DNA of 64,000 nucleotides from CAVTSA01 sp963790575 (GTDB lineage: Bacteria > Chloroflexota > Dormibacteria > Dormibacterales > Dormibacteraceae), in assembly GCA_963790575.1 (NCBI GenBank), contig CAWBPD010000012.1:310001-374000 (forward strand), in the 5' to 3' direction. The position numbers and the translations under genes were made by a program. Below are positions 1-7,476 of the stretch, in pieces; the stretch's first letter is position 1, and every line of letters begins with the position of its first letter. The notes under the pieces were generated by a model, which worked only from the letters and a program-made list of their open reading frames with translations, made no database searches and was not told the origin of the DNA.

Positions 1-321
1 TGGATGAAGAAGGGGCGGGCCGGGCACCAGTTGAGCGTGATCTGCGAACCCGATCAGACCTCGGCGCTGGTGGACCTGGTGCTGCGGCGCTCGACCGCAC
101 TCGGGGTGCGGGTGCAGCGGGCGGACCGGATCGTTGCCGACCGGGAGTTCGTCACCGTCAGCGTGCGGGGCCGGCAGGTCCGGGTCAAGGTGAAGCTGCT
201 CGACGGGCGTCCGGTCGAGGTGGCGCCCGAGTACGAGGATTGCCGGGCCCTCGGGGGGGACCTGCGCCAGGCGATGATGGAGGCCGCCGCGGCAGCGCGC
301 TCCCAGCTCGCGATGTCCTGA
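1..321 (+). CDS. larC: LarC, nickel-pincer cofactor nickel-insertion protein (C-terminal end only)
   Basis: The last 106 residues of a gene that begins before the window. LarC inserts nickel into the pyridinium bis-thiocarboxylate precursor to complete the cofactor of lactate racemase-type enzymes. The fragment shows the family's C-terminal signature: a KKGRAGHQL stretch, a cysteine soon after (VICEP), a TALGVRVQRADR segment and the closing PEYEDC motif. The family is CTP-dependent. The partner larB lies about 16 kb away at 16472-17287; larA and larE are not in view. Two tandem palindromes follow the stop codon. Family assignment is firm; whether the cofactor feeds a lactate racemase here is unknown. 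Confidence 0.88.
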   Translation, partial: WMKKGRAGHQLSVICEPDQTSALVDLVLRRSTALGVRVQRADRIVADREFVTVSVRGRQVRVKVKLLDGRPVEVAPEYEDCRALGGDLRQAMMEAAAAARSQLAMS

Positions 322-333
322 CCTCTCGCGCGC

Positions 334-399
334 CCTGAGTGCCGGCATTCGGGGCTTTCCCGGCGCGTCCGATGCCCTGAGTGCCGGCACTCGGGCTTT
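334..399 (+). terminator. Two tandem palindromes downstream of larC
   Basis: Two near-identical hairpin units lie at 334-358 and 375-399. Each is a near-perfect palindrome, CCTGAGTGCCGGCACTCGGG in the second copy, followed by GCTTT. The first copy differs by one T in the stem plus one extra G. Stem plus short T-run right after the larC stop suggests a tandem intrinsic terminator, though the T-run is short and an operator role is possible. Confidence 0.5.
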
Positions 400-424
400 A
401 CGTCGCGGGGAAGTGAGCGGCGAC

Positions 425-430
425 TAGCAT
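425..430 (+). promoter_or_regulatory. -10 element TAGCAT, leaderless type
   Basis: TAGCAT ends 6 nt before the ATG at 437, the spacing expected if transcription starts at the start codon. The same hexamer and spacing precede 17753 and 22064. Confidence 0.5.
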
Positions 431-436
431 CGCGAG

Positions 437-673
437 ATGCAGGCGGGGAGGATCACCGGAGTGGAGATCTGGGAGCTCTCCGGGCGGGCACCGGCGCCCG
501 GACCTCTCCAGCCGCAGGTGAAGAAGCCCCTCGACGTCTACGCCGGGCCGTCGGCGGCGCAGCGTCGTCACCTGGCGCTGCCCTCGCGACCCGGATTCGG
601 GATCGCGTTCGATGAGTCCCGCGTCGCCATCCGCCGGCGGTGGCCCTTCGAGAAGGAGGCAGCAGCACGGTGA
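437..673 (+). CDS. Small protein resembling both ends of an enolase-superfamily enzyme
   Basis: A 78-residue ORF I cannot assign firmly. Three things favour it being translated: TAGCAT sits 6 nt upstream, it heads a co-directional cluster, and its TGA overlaps the next start as GTGA. The N-terminus (GRITGVEIWELSG) looks like the first strand of mandelate racemase/enolase enzymes. The C-terminus (PSRPGFGIAFDESRV) looks like their usual last segment (PGxGxxxDE). The whole catalytic barrel is absent. It may therefore be an internally deleted remnant of such an enzyme that still serves as a translational leader for the amidohydrolase. Alternatively it is an unrelated small protein. Confidence 0.45.
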   Translation: MQAGRITGVEIWELSGRAPAPGPLQPQVKKPLDVYAGPSAAQRRHLALPSRPGFGIAFDESRVAIRRRWPFEKEAAAR

Positions 674-1719
674 TCGACTGCGACGTGCACGACGAGGTGC
701 CCGGCGTGGAAGCGCTCTTTCCCTACCTCTCACCACACTGGCTGGAGTACTGCCGGCAGTCGGCCTTCCACGGGCCGGTCGACACCCCGTACCCGCCTCG
801 GGCGCCGACCACAGTGGCCCCGCTCTGGCGAGGCGCGGAGCCACGTGCGGCCACCTCGGTGGTGGCGGTGCGCGAGCAGCTGCTCGATCCGCTGGCGGTG
901 GACCTCGCCATCCTGACCTGCACCTACGCCGTCGAGAGCATCCACAACCCGGACACGGCGGCCGCGATCGCAGCCGCGGCGAACGAGTGGCAGCGGGTCG
1001 AGTGGTTGGATCCGGAACCCCGGCTGCGCGCCTCGATCGTGGTGCCCAGCCGGCAGCCGGAGATGGCGGCGGCGGAGATCGACCGGGTGGCGGGGGATCG
1101 ACGCTTCGTCCAGGTGGTGGTGCCGGTCCGCTCCGCCATGCCCTACGGCAACCGGCACTTCCATCCGCTCTTCGAGGCGGCGGCTCGCCACGGGTTGGTG
1201 GTGGCGCTGCACTTCGGGGGCGCGCCCGGCAACCCGCCCACCGGCGCCGGCTGGCCCTCCCACTACCTGGAGGACCTGGTGGGGATGGCGCAGGTCTTCC
1301 AGACCCAGCTGTTGAGCCTGGTCGCGGAGGGGACGTTCGACCGCTTCCCGGAACTGCGGATCGTCTGCGTGGAGGGAGGCTTCACCTGGGTCCCCTCGCT
1401 GCTTTGGCGCCTGGACAAGGAGTGGAAGGGACTGCGCCGGGACGTGCCCTGGGTGCGGCGGCCGCCATCCGAGTACATCCGCGAGCGCGTCCGCTTCACC
1501 ACCCAGCCCCTGGATTCCCCGCCCACCGAGGGAGCGCTGGCCGAGCTGATCGACGACACCGAGCTCGCGCCGCTGCTGCTGTTCGCGACCGACTATCCGC
1601 ACTGGCACTTCGACGCACTCGAGGCGGCGATTCCGCCGGAGCTGCCGGCCGCGCCGCTGGACGCCAACGCGCGTGAGTTCTACCCTCGACTGGAGGGGTT
1701 GAAGGAGGCAGCACCATGA
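670..1719 (+). CDS. Amidohydrolase, COG2159 (ACMSD-like) family, copy 1
   Basis: A 349-residue TIM-barrel metal-dependent hydrolase or decarboxylase. The GTG at 670 is chosen because AAGGAGG lies about 9 nt upstream and it overlaps the preceding stop as GTGA. The N-terminal IDCDVHDE supplies the DxH metal ligands, VALHFGG a central histidine, and FATDYPHW near the C-terminus the catalytic aspartate. The segment FPELRIVCVEGGFTW is typical of the family. Its stop overlaps the next start as ATGA. It closely resembles its neighbour in length and motifs, indicating tandem duplication. The substrate is unknown; relatives decarboxylate or hydrolyse aromatic catabolites. Confidence 0.85.
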   Translation: MIDCDVHDEVPGVEALFPYLSPHWLEYCRQSAFHGPVDTPYPPRAPTTVAPLWRGAEPRAATSVVAVREQLLDPLAVDLAILTCTYAVESIHNPDTAAAIAAAANEWQRVEWLDPEPRLRASIVVPSRQPEMAAAEIDRVAGDRRFVQVVVPVRSAMPYGNRHFHPLFEAAARHGLVVALHFGGAPGNPPTGAGWPSHYLEDLVGMAQVFQTQLLSLVAEGTFDRFPELRIVCVEGGFTWVPSLLWRLDKEWKGLRRDVPWVRRPPSEYIRERVRFTTQPLDSPPTEGALAELIDDTELAPLLLFATDYPHWHFDALEAAIPPELPAAPLDANAREFYPRLEGLKEAAP

Positions 1720-2816
1720 CGCAGCTCGAACAAGCGCCCGCAACGACCTCTCGCGCCCGGCTCGCCCTGGTCGACTGCGACATCCACGTCGCGGGCCGCA
1801 GCCAGCGCGACTACGCGAAGCACCTGGCCCCGCGCTGGCGGCGACACCTCGAACTGTTCGGCGCCGCCCGGCCGGACGGTGCCAACTATCCCCGCGCCAA
1901 CGACCACGCGGCGCGCACCGACTCGTGGCCGCCCGGTGGCGGCCCGCCGGGCTCTGACCTCGACTTCCTGCGCGAGCAGCTTCTGGACCGCTGGGACATG
2001 GACATCGGAGTCCTGACCCCGCTGGTCGGCAGCGGCGGGCTGCGCAACCTGGAGTTCGGGGGCGCCTACGCCGCCGCCATCAACGACTGGCAGCGGGAGC
2101 AGTGGCTGGAGCCCGAACCGCGGCTCCGCGGATCGATCAACGTCGAGTACGAGGACGGCGAGCTGGCCGCGCGCGAGATCGACCGGGTGGCGGACGACCG
2201 GCGGTTCGTGCAGGTCCTGCTCTACATCCGGACCGCGGAGCCGCTGGGCCGTCGCAAGTACTGGCCCCTCTACGACGCCGCGACCAGGCACGACCTTCCG
2301 GTCGCCGTCCACTTCGGCGGTCACGGAGGCTTCCCGATCAGCGGTGCCGGCTGGCCATCCTTCTACATCGAGGATCACGCGGGGATGCCGACCGCGTTCC
2401 AGGCGCAGGTGACCAGCCTGGTGGTGGAGGGGGCATTCGAACGCTTTCCGACCCTTCGGCTCGTGCTCATCGAGGGTGGGTTCGCGTGGCTTCCCCCGCT
2501 GATGTGGCGTCTCGACGATGCGTACGAGCGGCTGCGGGAGGAGGTTCCCCACCTCCAGCGCAAGCCCTCCGAGTACTTGCGGAAGCACCTCTGGCTGACC
2601 ACCCAACCCATGGAGGAGCCGGGTCGCCGGCACCAGCTCACGGCGCTGCTGCGCGACCTGGACATGGACGACCGGCTGATGTTCGCCACCGACTACCCCC
2701 ACTGGGACTTCGACGCCCCCGACCAGGCGATCCCCTCCCACCTGGGGCCTGAGCGGCTGCGGGCGATCCGCGCCGGCAACGCCAACCGCTTGTACGGCCT
2801 GGGCCTGGACGTCTGA
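1716..2816 (+). CDS. Amidohydrolase, COG2159 (ACMSD-like) family, copy 2
   Basis: A 366-residue paralogue of the preceding gene, coupled to it by an ATGA overlap. Matching motifs run in the same order: VDCDIHV (DxH), VAVHFGGHGG, LVLIEGGFAW and FATDYPHWDFD. The segment SGAGWPSFYIEDHAGM aligns with TGAGWPSHYLEDLVGM in copy 1, so the two differ little around the active site. The C-terminus ends NANRLYGL, the usual amidohydrolase-2 ending, which copy 1 has largely lost. The pair may act on related substrates or form a heteromer. No substrate can be read from the sequence. Confidence 0.85.
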   Translation: MTQLEQAPATTSRARLALVDCDIHVAGRSQRDYAKHLAPRWRRHLELFGAARPDGANYPRANDHAARTDSWPPGGGPPGSDLDFLREQLLDRWDMDIGVLTPLVGSGGLRNLEFGGAYAAAINDWQREQWLEPEPRLRGSINVEYEDGELAAREIDRVADDRRFVQVLLYIRTAEPLGRRKYWPLYDAATRHDLPVAVHFGGHGGFPISGAGWPSFYIEDHAGMPTAFQAQVTSLVVEGAFERFPTLRLVLIEGGFAWLPPLMWRLDDAYERLREEVPHLQRKPSEYLRKHLWLTTQPMEEPGRRHQLTALLRDLDMDDRLMFATDYPHWDFDAPDQAIPSHLGPERLRAIRAGNANRLYGLGLDV

Positions 2817-2823
2817 GGGGCGG

Positions 2824-3285
2824 GTGCCGGCTCACGTCGTCGCCCGGGTCGAGGAGCTGCCGCCCGGAGAGCGCCGCATCGTGGAGATCGAAGGGCGCTC
2901 GATCGGGGTCTTCAACGTGGGCGGAGAGTTCTTCGCCCTCCGCAATCGGTGCCCGCACCAGGGGGGCCCGCTCTGCCTGGGGCGCACTTCGGGGTTCCTG
3001 ATCGGCGACGCACCGGGCGAGTACCGCTACAGCCGGGCGGGAGAGATCCTGCGCTGCCCGTGGCACGGCTGGGAGTTCGACCTCCGCACCGGCCGGTCCT
3101 GGTTCGATCCCCAGCACACGCGGGTGCGCGACTACCGGGTGACCGTCGCCTCGGGCGCGGCGCTGGGGAGTGGTGGCGCCGACATCGAGCCTCCCGCACC
3201 CGGATTGGAGCCAGGCCCCTACACCGCCGAGCGCTACCCGGTCTCCATCGAGGCCGACTACGTGGTGGTCGACGTCCCGCGTTGA
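2824..3285 (+). CDS. Rieske [2Fe-2S] ferredoxin-like protein
   Basis: A 153-residue protein with the two Rieske cluster half-sites: CPHQGG (C-x-H) near residue 45 and CPWHGW (C-x2-H) near residue 80. About 35 residues separate them, as in oxygenase-type Rieske ferredoxins. No signal peptide or membrane segment is seen. The GTG start has GAGGGG just upstream. It lies 7 bp after the second amidohydrolase, so it probably belongs to the same operon and passes electrons to an oxygenase. No oxygenase catalytic subunit is present nearby. The spacer between the half-sites carries an insertion (GDAPGEYRYSRAGE) seen in some Rieske proteins next to amidohydrolases. Confidence 0.85.
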   Translation: MPAHVVARVEELPPGERRIVEIEGRSIGVFNVGGEFFALRNRCPHQGGPLCLGRTSGFLIGDAPGEYRYSRAGEILRCPWHGWEFDLRTGRSWFDPQHTRVRDYRVTVASGAALGSGGADIEPPAPGLEPGPYTAERYPVSIEADYVVVDVPR

Positions 3286-3293
3286 AGGGGCCC

Positions 3294-3347
3294 TTTCTGC
3301 ACACCCCGGGGCTACGTCCCGCGCGGTAGGACCGGGATGTGCAGAAA
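3294..3347. repeat. Imperfect inverted repeat downstream of the Rieske gene
   Basis: Arms TTTCTGCACACCCCGG (3294-3309) and CCGGGATGTGCAGAAA (3332-3347) match at 15 of 16 positions around a 22-nt loop. It starts 9 bp after the Rieske stop. It could be a terminator lacking a U-tract or a regulatory hairpin. Confidence 0.55.
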
Positions 3348-3420
3348 CGGGTGCCATGGTGTGCAAACGGCGGTTGCCGGAGGCGGGGGTCCGGACCCGG
3401 GTAAGCTGGACCCACGGGGA

Positions 3421-3505
3421 GCCGCGACTGGCGCTGATGAAAGGTGGAAAGGACCACCGGGGAGCGGCTGCTGAACCCGGCAGCGACGCCGCGCGCCTGG
3501 GCACT
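3421..3505 (+). ncRNA. ZTP (pfl) riboswitch upstream of folD
   Basis: The leader carries the conserved parts of the pfl/ZTP aptamer in order: GCGACTGGCG at about 3424-3433, a GGTGG/CCACC hairpin at 3443-3458, GGGGAGCG right after it, a variable GC hairpin, then GCGCCTGGGCA at about 3493-3503. These riboswitches sense ZMP/ZTP, which accumulate when 10-formyl-tetrahydrofolate runs low, and they commonly control folD and purine genes. No U-tract terminator is visible before folD, so control of translation initiation is more likely than attenuation. Confidence 0.85.
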
Positions 3506-3547
3506 CATCCTTGCAACCGAGACCGCGGAGGGAGAGGAGGCGTGACC

Positions 3548-4390
3548 ATGGTCGTACTCGACGGGAAGGCGCTGGCGGCCGAGGTTCTGCAAGACGTCAA
3601 CCTGGGCGTCCAAGCCCGCGACGTCGAGGGCAAGCCCCGCCCCCGCCTCGCGACCGTGCTGGTCGGTGAGGACCCCGCCTCGCTCCTTTACGTGCGCAGC
3701 AAGCACCGCGACGCCGAGCAGGTAGGCATCTCCTCCAGCGATCACCGTCTTCCCGAGACCGCCACCACGGAAGAGGTGCTGGAGCTGGTGCAGCGCCTCA
3801 ACGCCGATCCCGAGGTGTCCGGAATCCTGGTCCAGCAGCCGTTTCCGCCGCAGGTCGCCGTGCGGCCCATCGTGGAGGCGGTGGCGGCCGCGAAGGACGT
3901 CGATGGGCTGGGACCCATCAACGGCGGCCGGCTGCTGGCGGGGGCCGAGGGCCACGTACCCTGCACGCCGGCCGGCATCCTCCGCCTCCTCGACCGTTTC
4001 GACGTGCCCATCGAGGGTGCGCGAGCGGTCGTGGTGGGACGCTCCAGCCTGGTGGGCAAGCCGGCGGCGCTGCTCCTCCTCCAGCGCAACGCCACCCTCA
4101 CCGTCTGCCACAGCCGCACCCGCGACCTCGCCGGGGTCTGCCGCGAGGCCGACATCCTGGTCGTCGCCATCGGCAGGGCCCGGATGGTGAAGCCGGACTG
4201 GGTGAAGCCCGGCGCGGCGGTGGTCGACGTGGGGACGAACCGGCTCGACGGCAAGCTGACCGGCGACGTCGACCCGGGCGCCCGAGAACACGCCGGCTGG
4301 TTGACGCCGGTGCCGGGAGGGGTGGGACCGATGACGCGCGCGATGTTGATGCACAACACGCTGCGCGCCGAAGAGCTCCTGCACCCGTGA
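3548..4390 (+). CDS. folD: Bifunctional methylenetetrahydrofolate dehydrogenase/cyclohydrolase
   Basis: A 280-residue cytoplasmic enzyme that interconverts 5,10-methylene-, 5,10-methenyl- and 10-formyl-tetrahydrofolate. Family signatures are clear: YVRSK with the catalytic lysine, KDVDGLGPIN, GRSSLVGKPAA of the dinucleotide-binding fold, and PVPGGVGPMT near the C-terminus. The ATG is preferred over the GTG two codons upstream because GGAGAGGAGG lies 7 nt before the ATG. It follows a ZTP riboswitch, consistent with control by one-carbon supply. Its TGA overlaps the folC start as GTGA, so the two are translationally coupled. Confidence 0.96.
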   Translation: MVVLDGKALAAEVLQDVNLGVQARDVEGKPRPRLATVLVGEDPASLLYVRSKHRDAEQVGISSSDHRLPETATTEEVLELVQRLNADPEVSGILVQQPFPPQVAVRPIVEAVAAAKDVDGLGPINGGRLLAGAEGHVPCTPAGILRLLDRFDVPIEGARAVVVGRSSLVGKPAALLLLQRNATLTVCHSRTRDLAGVCREADILVVAIGRARMVKPDWVKPGAAVVDVGTNRLDGKLTGDVDPGAREHAGWLTPVPGGVGPMTRAMLMHNTLRAEELLHP

Positions 4391-5676
4391 GCGAGAGCCA
4401 GGAGACACCGACGGGCATGCTGACCTACGAGGAAGCGCTGAGCTACGTGACCCAGCTCGGCCGCTTCGGCATCAAGCTGGGGCTGGAGCGAAGCCGCGCC
4501 ATCCTGGCGGAGCTGGGCCATCCCGAACACGGCCTCTGCGGTGCGCACATCGCGGGGACCAACGGCAAGGGCTCCACCGCCGCCTATCTGGCTTCGATCC
4601 TGCGCGCCCGGGGACTTCACGTCGGCACCACCCCCAGCCCTCACCTGCGCTCCTACACCGAGCGGGTCCAGGTCGATGGCCGGCCGATCACCGAGCACGA
4701 GTTCGCCGCCGCCGTCTCCGCCCTGCAGCCGCGCCTCCAGCCGGTGTGGGACCGGATCGGCGATCCCACCGAATTCGAGCTCCTGGTCGGACTCGCCGTC
4801 TGGTGGCTGGGTCCGCGCGTGGATCGGATGGTGGTCGAGGTCGGAATGGGCGGCCGCCTTGACTCCACCAATGTCCTCGATCTGGGCGTCGCGGTGATCA
4901 CCAACGTCGACCTTGACCACATGCGCCACCTGGGCGACACCGTGGAGAAGATCGCCGCCGAGAAGGCGGGCATCATCAAGCCGGGCAACGTGGTCGTGAC
5001 CGGCGCCACTGGGACCGCCCTTGCCGTCATCGAAGAGCGGGCGCGAGAGGTGGGGGCGGCCAAGCTGTGGCGGCTGGGCCAGGAGATCACGTACCGGTCC
5101 TGTTCCCTGGGTTGGTCAGGCTCCGAACTCTCGGTGCAGGGTCCGGGGTTCGCCTACGAGGGGCTCCGGGTTCCCTTGCTCGGGGGGTGGCAGCCGGAGA
5201 ACGCCGCGCTGGCGGTGGCCGCGGCCCACGCCTGCGGCGACGCGACCCCGGAGGCAGTCCGCGACGGCCTGGCAGCGACTCGCTGGCCGGGCCGGATGCA
5301 GCCGGTCGAGGACTGGCTGCTGCTCGACGGTGGCCACAACGCGGCGGCGCTGCGACGCGTGGTCCCGGCCGCTCGCGAACTGGCTGGTGACCGCCCCCTG
5401 GGCCTGGTGTTCGGCGTCATGGTCGACAAGGACCTGCCGCCCATACTGGAGCAGCTCCGGCGGCTGCAGCCGGTCGCGGTGGTGACGACGGCGGCGGCGT
5501 CGGCGGGTGGCCGGGCGCTTTCGCCGGCCAAGCTGGCCGCGGCCTGGGGTCCGGGCGCCGAACCTGTCCTTCCGGCGGCGCAGGCGGTGGCCCGGGCGCG
5601 AGAGAGGGTCGGCGAGCGCGGCCTTGTCCTCGCCTGCGGCTCGATCTACCTGGTGGGGGAGCTCCTGCCCGCCTGA
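4387..5676 (+). CDS. folC: Folylpolyglutamate synthase / dihydrofolate synthase
   Basis: A 429-residue Mur-ligase-family enzyme that adds glutamates to folates. Features in order: AGTNGKGST P-loop at about residue 58, TPSPHL loop, EVGMGGRLDSTN motif, ITNVDLDHM, EKAGIIKPG, and the C-terminal domain beginning near WPGRMQ with DGGHN. The GTG start overlaps the folD stop (GTGA), so it should share the ZTP riboswitch control. Whether it also has dihydrofolate synthase activity cannot be told. A long inverted repeat follows the stop and separates it from the convergent epimerase gene. Confidence 0.95.
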   Translation: MSESQETPTGMLTYEEALSYVTQLGRFGIKLGLERSRAILAELGHPEHGLCGAHIAGTNGKGSTAAYLASILRARGLHVGTTPSPHLRSYTERVQVDGRPITEHEFAAAVSALQPRLQPVWDRIGDPTEFELLVGLAVWWLGPRVDRMVVEVGMGGRLDSTNVLDLGVAVITNVDLDHMRHLGDTVEKIAAEKAGIIKPGNVVVTGATGTALAVIEERAREVGAAKLWRLGQEITYRSCSLGWSGSELSVQGPGFAYEGLRVPLLGGWQPENAALAVAAAHACGDATPEAVRDGLAATRWPGRMQPVEDWLLLDGGHNAAALRRVVPAARELAGDRPLGLVFGVMVDKDLPPILEQLRRLQPVAVVTTAAASAGGRALSPAKLAAAWGPGAEPVLPAAQAVARARERVGERGLVLACGSIYLVGELLPA

Positions 5677-5680
5677 CCGG

Positions 5681-5745
5681 GGCCGTTTGCCGGGAGGCGG
5701 CCCGCCGTGCACCCGTTTTGAGGGCCCTTCTCCCGGGAAACGGCC
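5681..5745. terminator. Inverted repeat between convergent folC and epimerase genes
   Basis: Arms GGCCGTTTGCCGGGAG (5681-5696) and CTCCCGGGAAACGGCC (5730-5745) match at 15 of 16 positions around a 33-nt loop. It fills the gap between two converging genes, so a bidirectional terminator is plausible. Neither side has a strong U-tract. Confidence 0.55.
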
Positions 5746-5753
5746 GTGCGGCG

Positions 5754-6572
5754 TCAGCCCGTGGGCGACGGCTCCGACAGCCAGCGCCGGAGCAGCGCGG
5801 CGTGCTGCGGGAATGCCACCTCCGGCTCCGCGATCTCGGGATGCCACTTCTTTTCCCACTCCACCGTGACCCAGCCCCGGTACCCGCGGCTGCGCACGAC
5901 CTGCAGGGAACGCCGCACCGGCACCTCTCCCTCACCGAGCAGCACCAGCTTCCAGCCTGTTCGCTCGCTCGCGTCGCGCACCGCATCCTTGACGTGGACG
6001 AGAAGCGTGCGGTCCCCGATCAGATCCCAGACCTGCTCCGGCTCCTCACCCATCCGGTAGGGATGGTGAAAGTCCCAGAGGGCGCCGACCGCCCGCTCCG
6101 GCACCTGGTCGAGCACGCGGTGGACGGCACGGGCGGAGGAGAAGTCGTCGTGGGTTTCGAGCACGACCCGTACCCCGAGTCCGCCGGCGATGGCCCCCGC
6201 CCGGCGCAGATGGTCGACGATCGCGCTGTCATCGCCCGGCGTCGCCGTCCCGCCGAACACGCGCAGGACATCGCACCCCAGCTCCACTGCCAGCTCGCAG
6301 TAGCCATGGAGATCGTCCTCCCACCCCGGCTCGGGCGCGGCCATCCGCAGCGACGTGTCGACCGCGGCCACCGGCAGCCCCCGCAGCACCCGGCGCAGCC
6401 GTTCCCGCTCCGCCTCCGAGGGGCGCGGCGCCAGGAGCTCCCCCTCGACCAGGCGCAGCTCCACGCCGTCGTAGCCGTACTCGCGGCCCGCTTCGGCCAC
6501 CCGCTCCAGCGACCAATCGGGACAGCCGAGCGTGCTGAAGGCCAGCCGCACATCGCCAGTGGCCTCAGTCAC
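5754..6572 (-). CDS. Sugar phosphate isomerase/epimerase (xylose-isomerase-like TIM barrel), copy A
   Basis: A 272-residue AP-endonuclease-2/xylose-isomerase-like barrel protein. Visible motifs are FSTLGCPDW at the first strand, YDGVELRL, VLETHDDF with a metal-type glutamate and histidine, LWDFHHPYR, VHVKDA and GWVTVEWEKKW at the end. The GTG start lies 8 nt inside the preceding gene's 3' end on the minus strand. It forms an operon with a second epimerase and a Gfo/Idh/MocA dehydrogenase, the usual trio of catabolic clusters for inositols or keto-sugars. The exact substrate is unknown. Confidence 0.82.
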   Translation of the reverse strand: MTEATGDVRLAFSTLGCPDWSLERVAEAGREYGYDGVELRLVEGELLAPRPSEAERERLRRVLRGLPVAAVDTSLRMAAPEPGWEDDLHGYCELAVELGCDVLRVFGGTATPGDDSAIVDHLRRAGAIAGGLGVRVVLETHDDFSSARAVHRVLDQVPERAVGALWDFHHPYRMGEEPEQVWDLIGDRTLLVHVKDAVRDASERTGWKLVLLGEGEVPVRRSLQVVRSRGYRGWVTVEWEKKWHPEIAEPEVAFPQHAALLRRWLSEPSPTG

Positions 6573-7476
6573 CGCGAACCTCCGACGTGGGCGCCGCCAG
6601 GCCGGCCTCGGCCAGGACCTTGCGCAGCGCCGAGACGGCGACCCCGAACCGCTGGGCTCCGTCCGCGTCGGGGAGCCGACCGGCGAGGTGTGGCTCCAGC
6701 GTCAGGATCCCCTGGTAGCCCTCCGCGTCGAGCGCGCCGACCAGCTCGGGGATGCGGCCCGCCCCCTCGCCCGCGGGACGGACCGAGCCCATCAACCGGT
6801 CGTGCGGGACGGGCGCGGGATACGGTTCGAGCCCCGCCCGGTCGACCGGCACCGCATCCTTGATGTGGACGTGGGCCACGTACGGGCGCAGCAGCGGCCA
6901 CGCCTCCATGGGGTCAGCCCCGCACTGGACGAAGTTGGCAGGGTCGAAGGCGAATCGGAGCGCCGGTGAGTCCACCGACCGCAGCAGGTCCAGGCAGCGC
7001 TCGGGAAGGTCGCCGTAGATCCAGCTCTCGTTCTCCAGCACCAGCACCAGGTCGCGGCGACGCGCGGTCTCGGCCAACGACTCCACCCGTCTCAGGACGG
7101 TGTCCCGCAGCGACTCATAGTCACCATGGACGTAGTACGAGAACACCCGCACCAGCCGTGTCCCCAGGCGCTCGGCCGCGTCCAGGCATCGCTCCAGCCG
7201 CGGGGCCTCCTGCTGCGGTGGCTCCGCGGCCGGCACCTTGCCGAGTGGGGAACCGATCGCCGAGACCCCGATCCCGAAGTCGCGCAGCACGGTCGCGGCG
7301 CGCTCGCAGAGCCCGGCGTCGAACTCGCCCACATTGGTGCCCCACGCCGATCGCAGCTCGACCAGACCCACGCCATGCTGCGCCAGGACCCTGCACTGAT
7401 CCTCCAAGGAGTCGGCGATCTCGTCGCCGAACGCGCTCAGGCGCCAGCGGTCCGCGCCCATCTCGGGGTGAGTCAT
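6565..7476 (-). CDS. Sugar phosphate isomerase/epimerase (xylose-isomerase-like TIM barrel), copy B
   Basis: A 303-residue barrel protein of the same superfamily as its downstream neighbour but only distantly similar to it. Motifs: LSAFGDEIADSLEDQC at the N-terminus, GVGLVELRSAWG, LVLENESW with the metal-ligand glutamate, RFAFDPANFVQCG, HVHIKDA and GILTLEPHL. The ATG is chosen because it overlaps the upstream Gfo/Idh stop as ATGA; the reading frame stays open far upstream of it, which is a high-GC artefact. FDPANF and HIKDA match enzymes annotated as sugar epimerases acting on keto-intermediates. Substrate is undetermined. Confidence 0.82.
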   Translation of the reverse strand: MTHPEMGADRWRLSAFGDEIADSLEDQCRVLAQHGVGLVELRSAWGTNVGEFDAGLCERAATVLRDFGIGVSAIGSPLGKVPAAEPPQQEAPRLERCLDAAERLGTRLVRVFSYYVHGDYESLRDTVLRRVESLAETARRRDLVLVLENESWIYGDLPERCLDLLRSVDSPALRFAFDPANFVQCGADPMEAWPLLRPYVAHVHIKDAVPVDRAGLEPYPAPVPHDRLMGSVRPAGEGAGRIPELVGALDAEGYQGILTLEPHLAGRLPDADGAQRFGVAVSALRKVLAEAGLAAPTSEVRGD

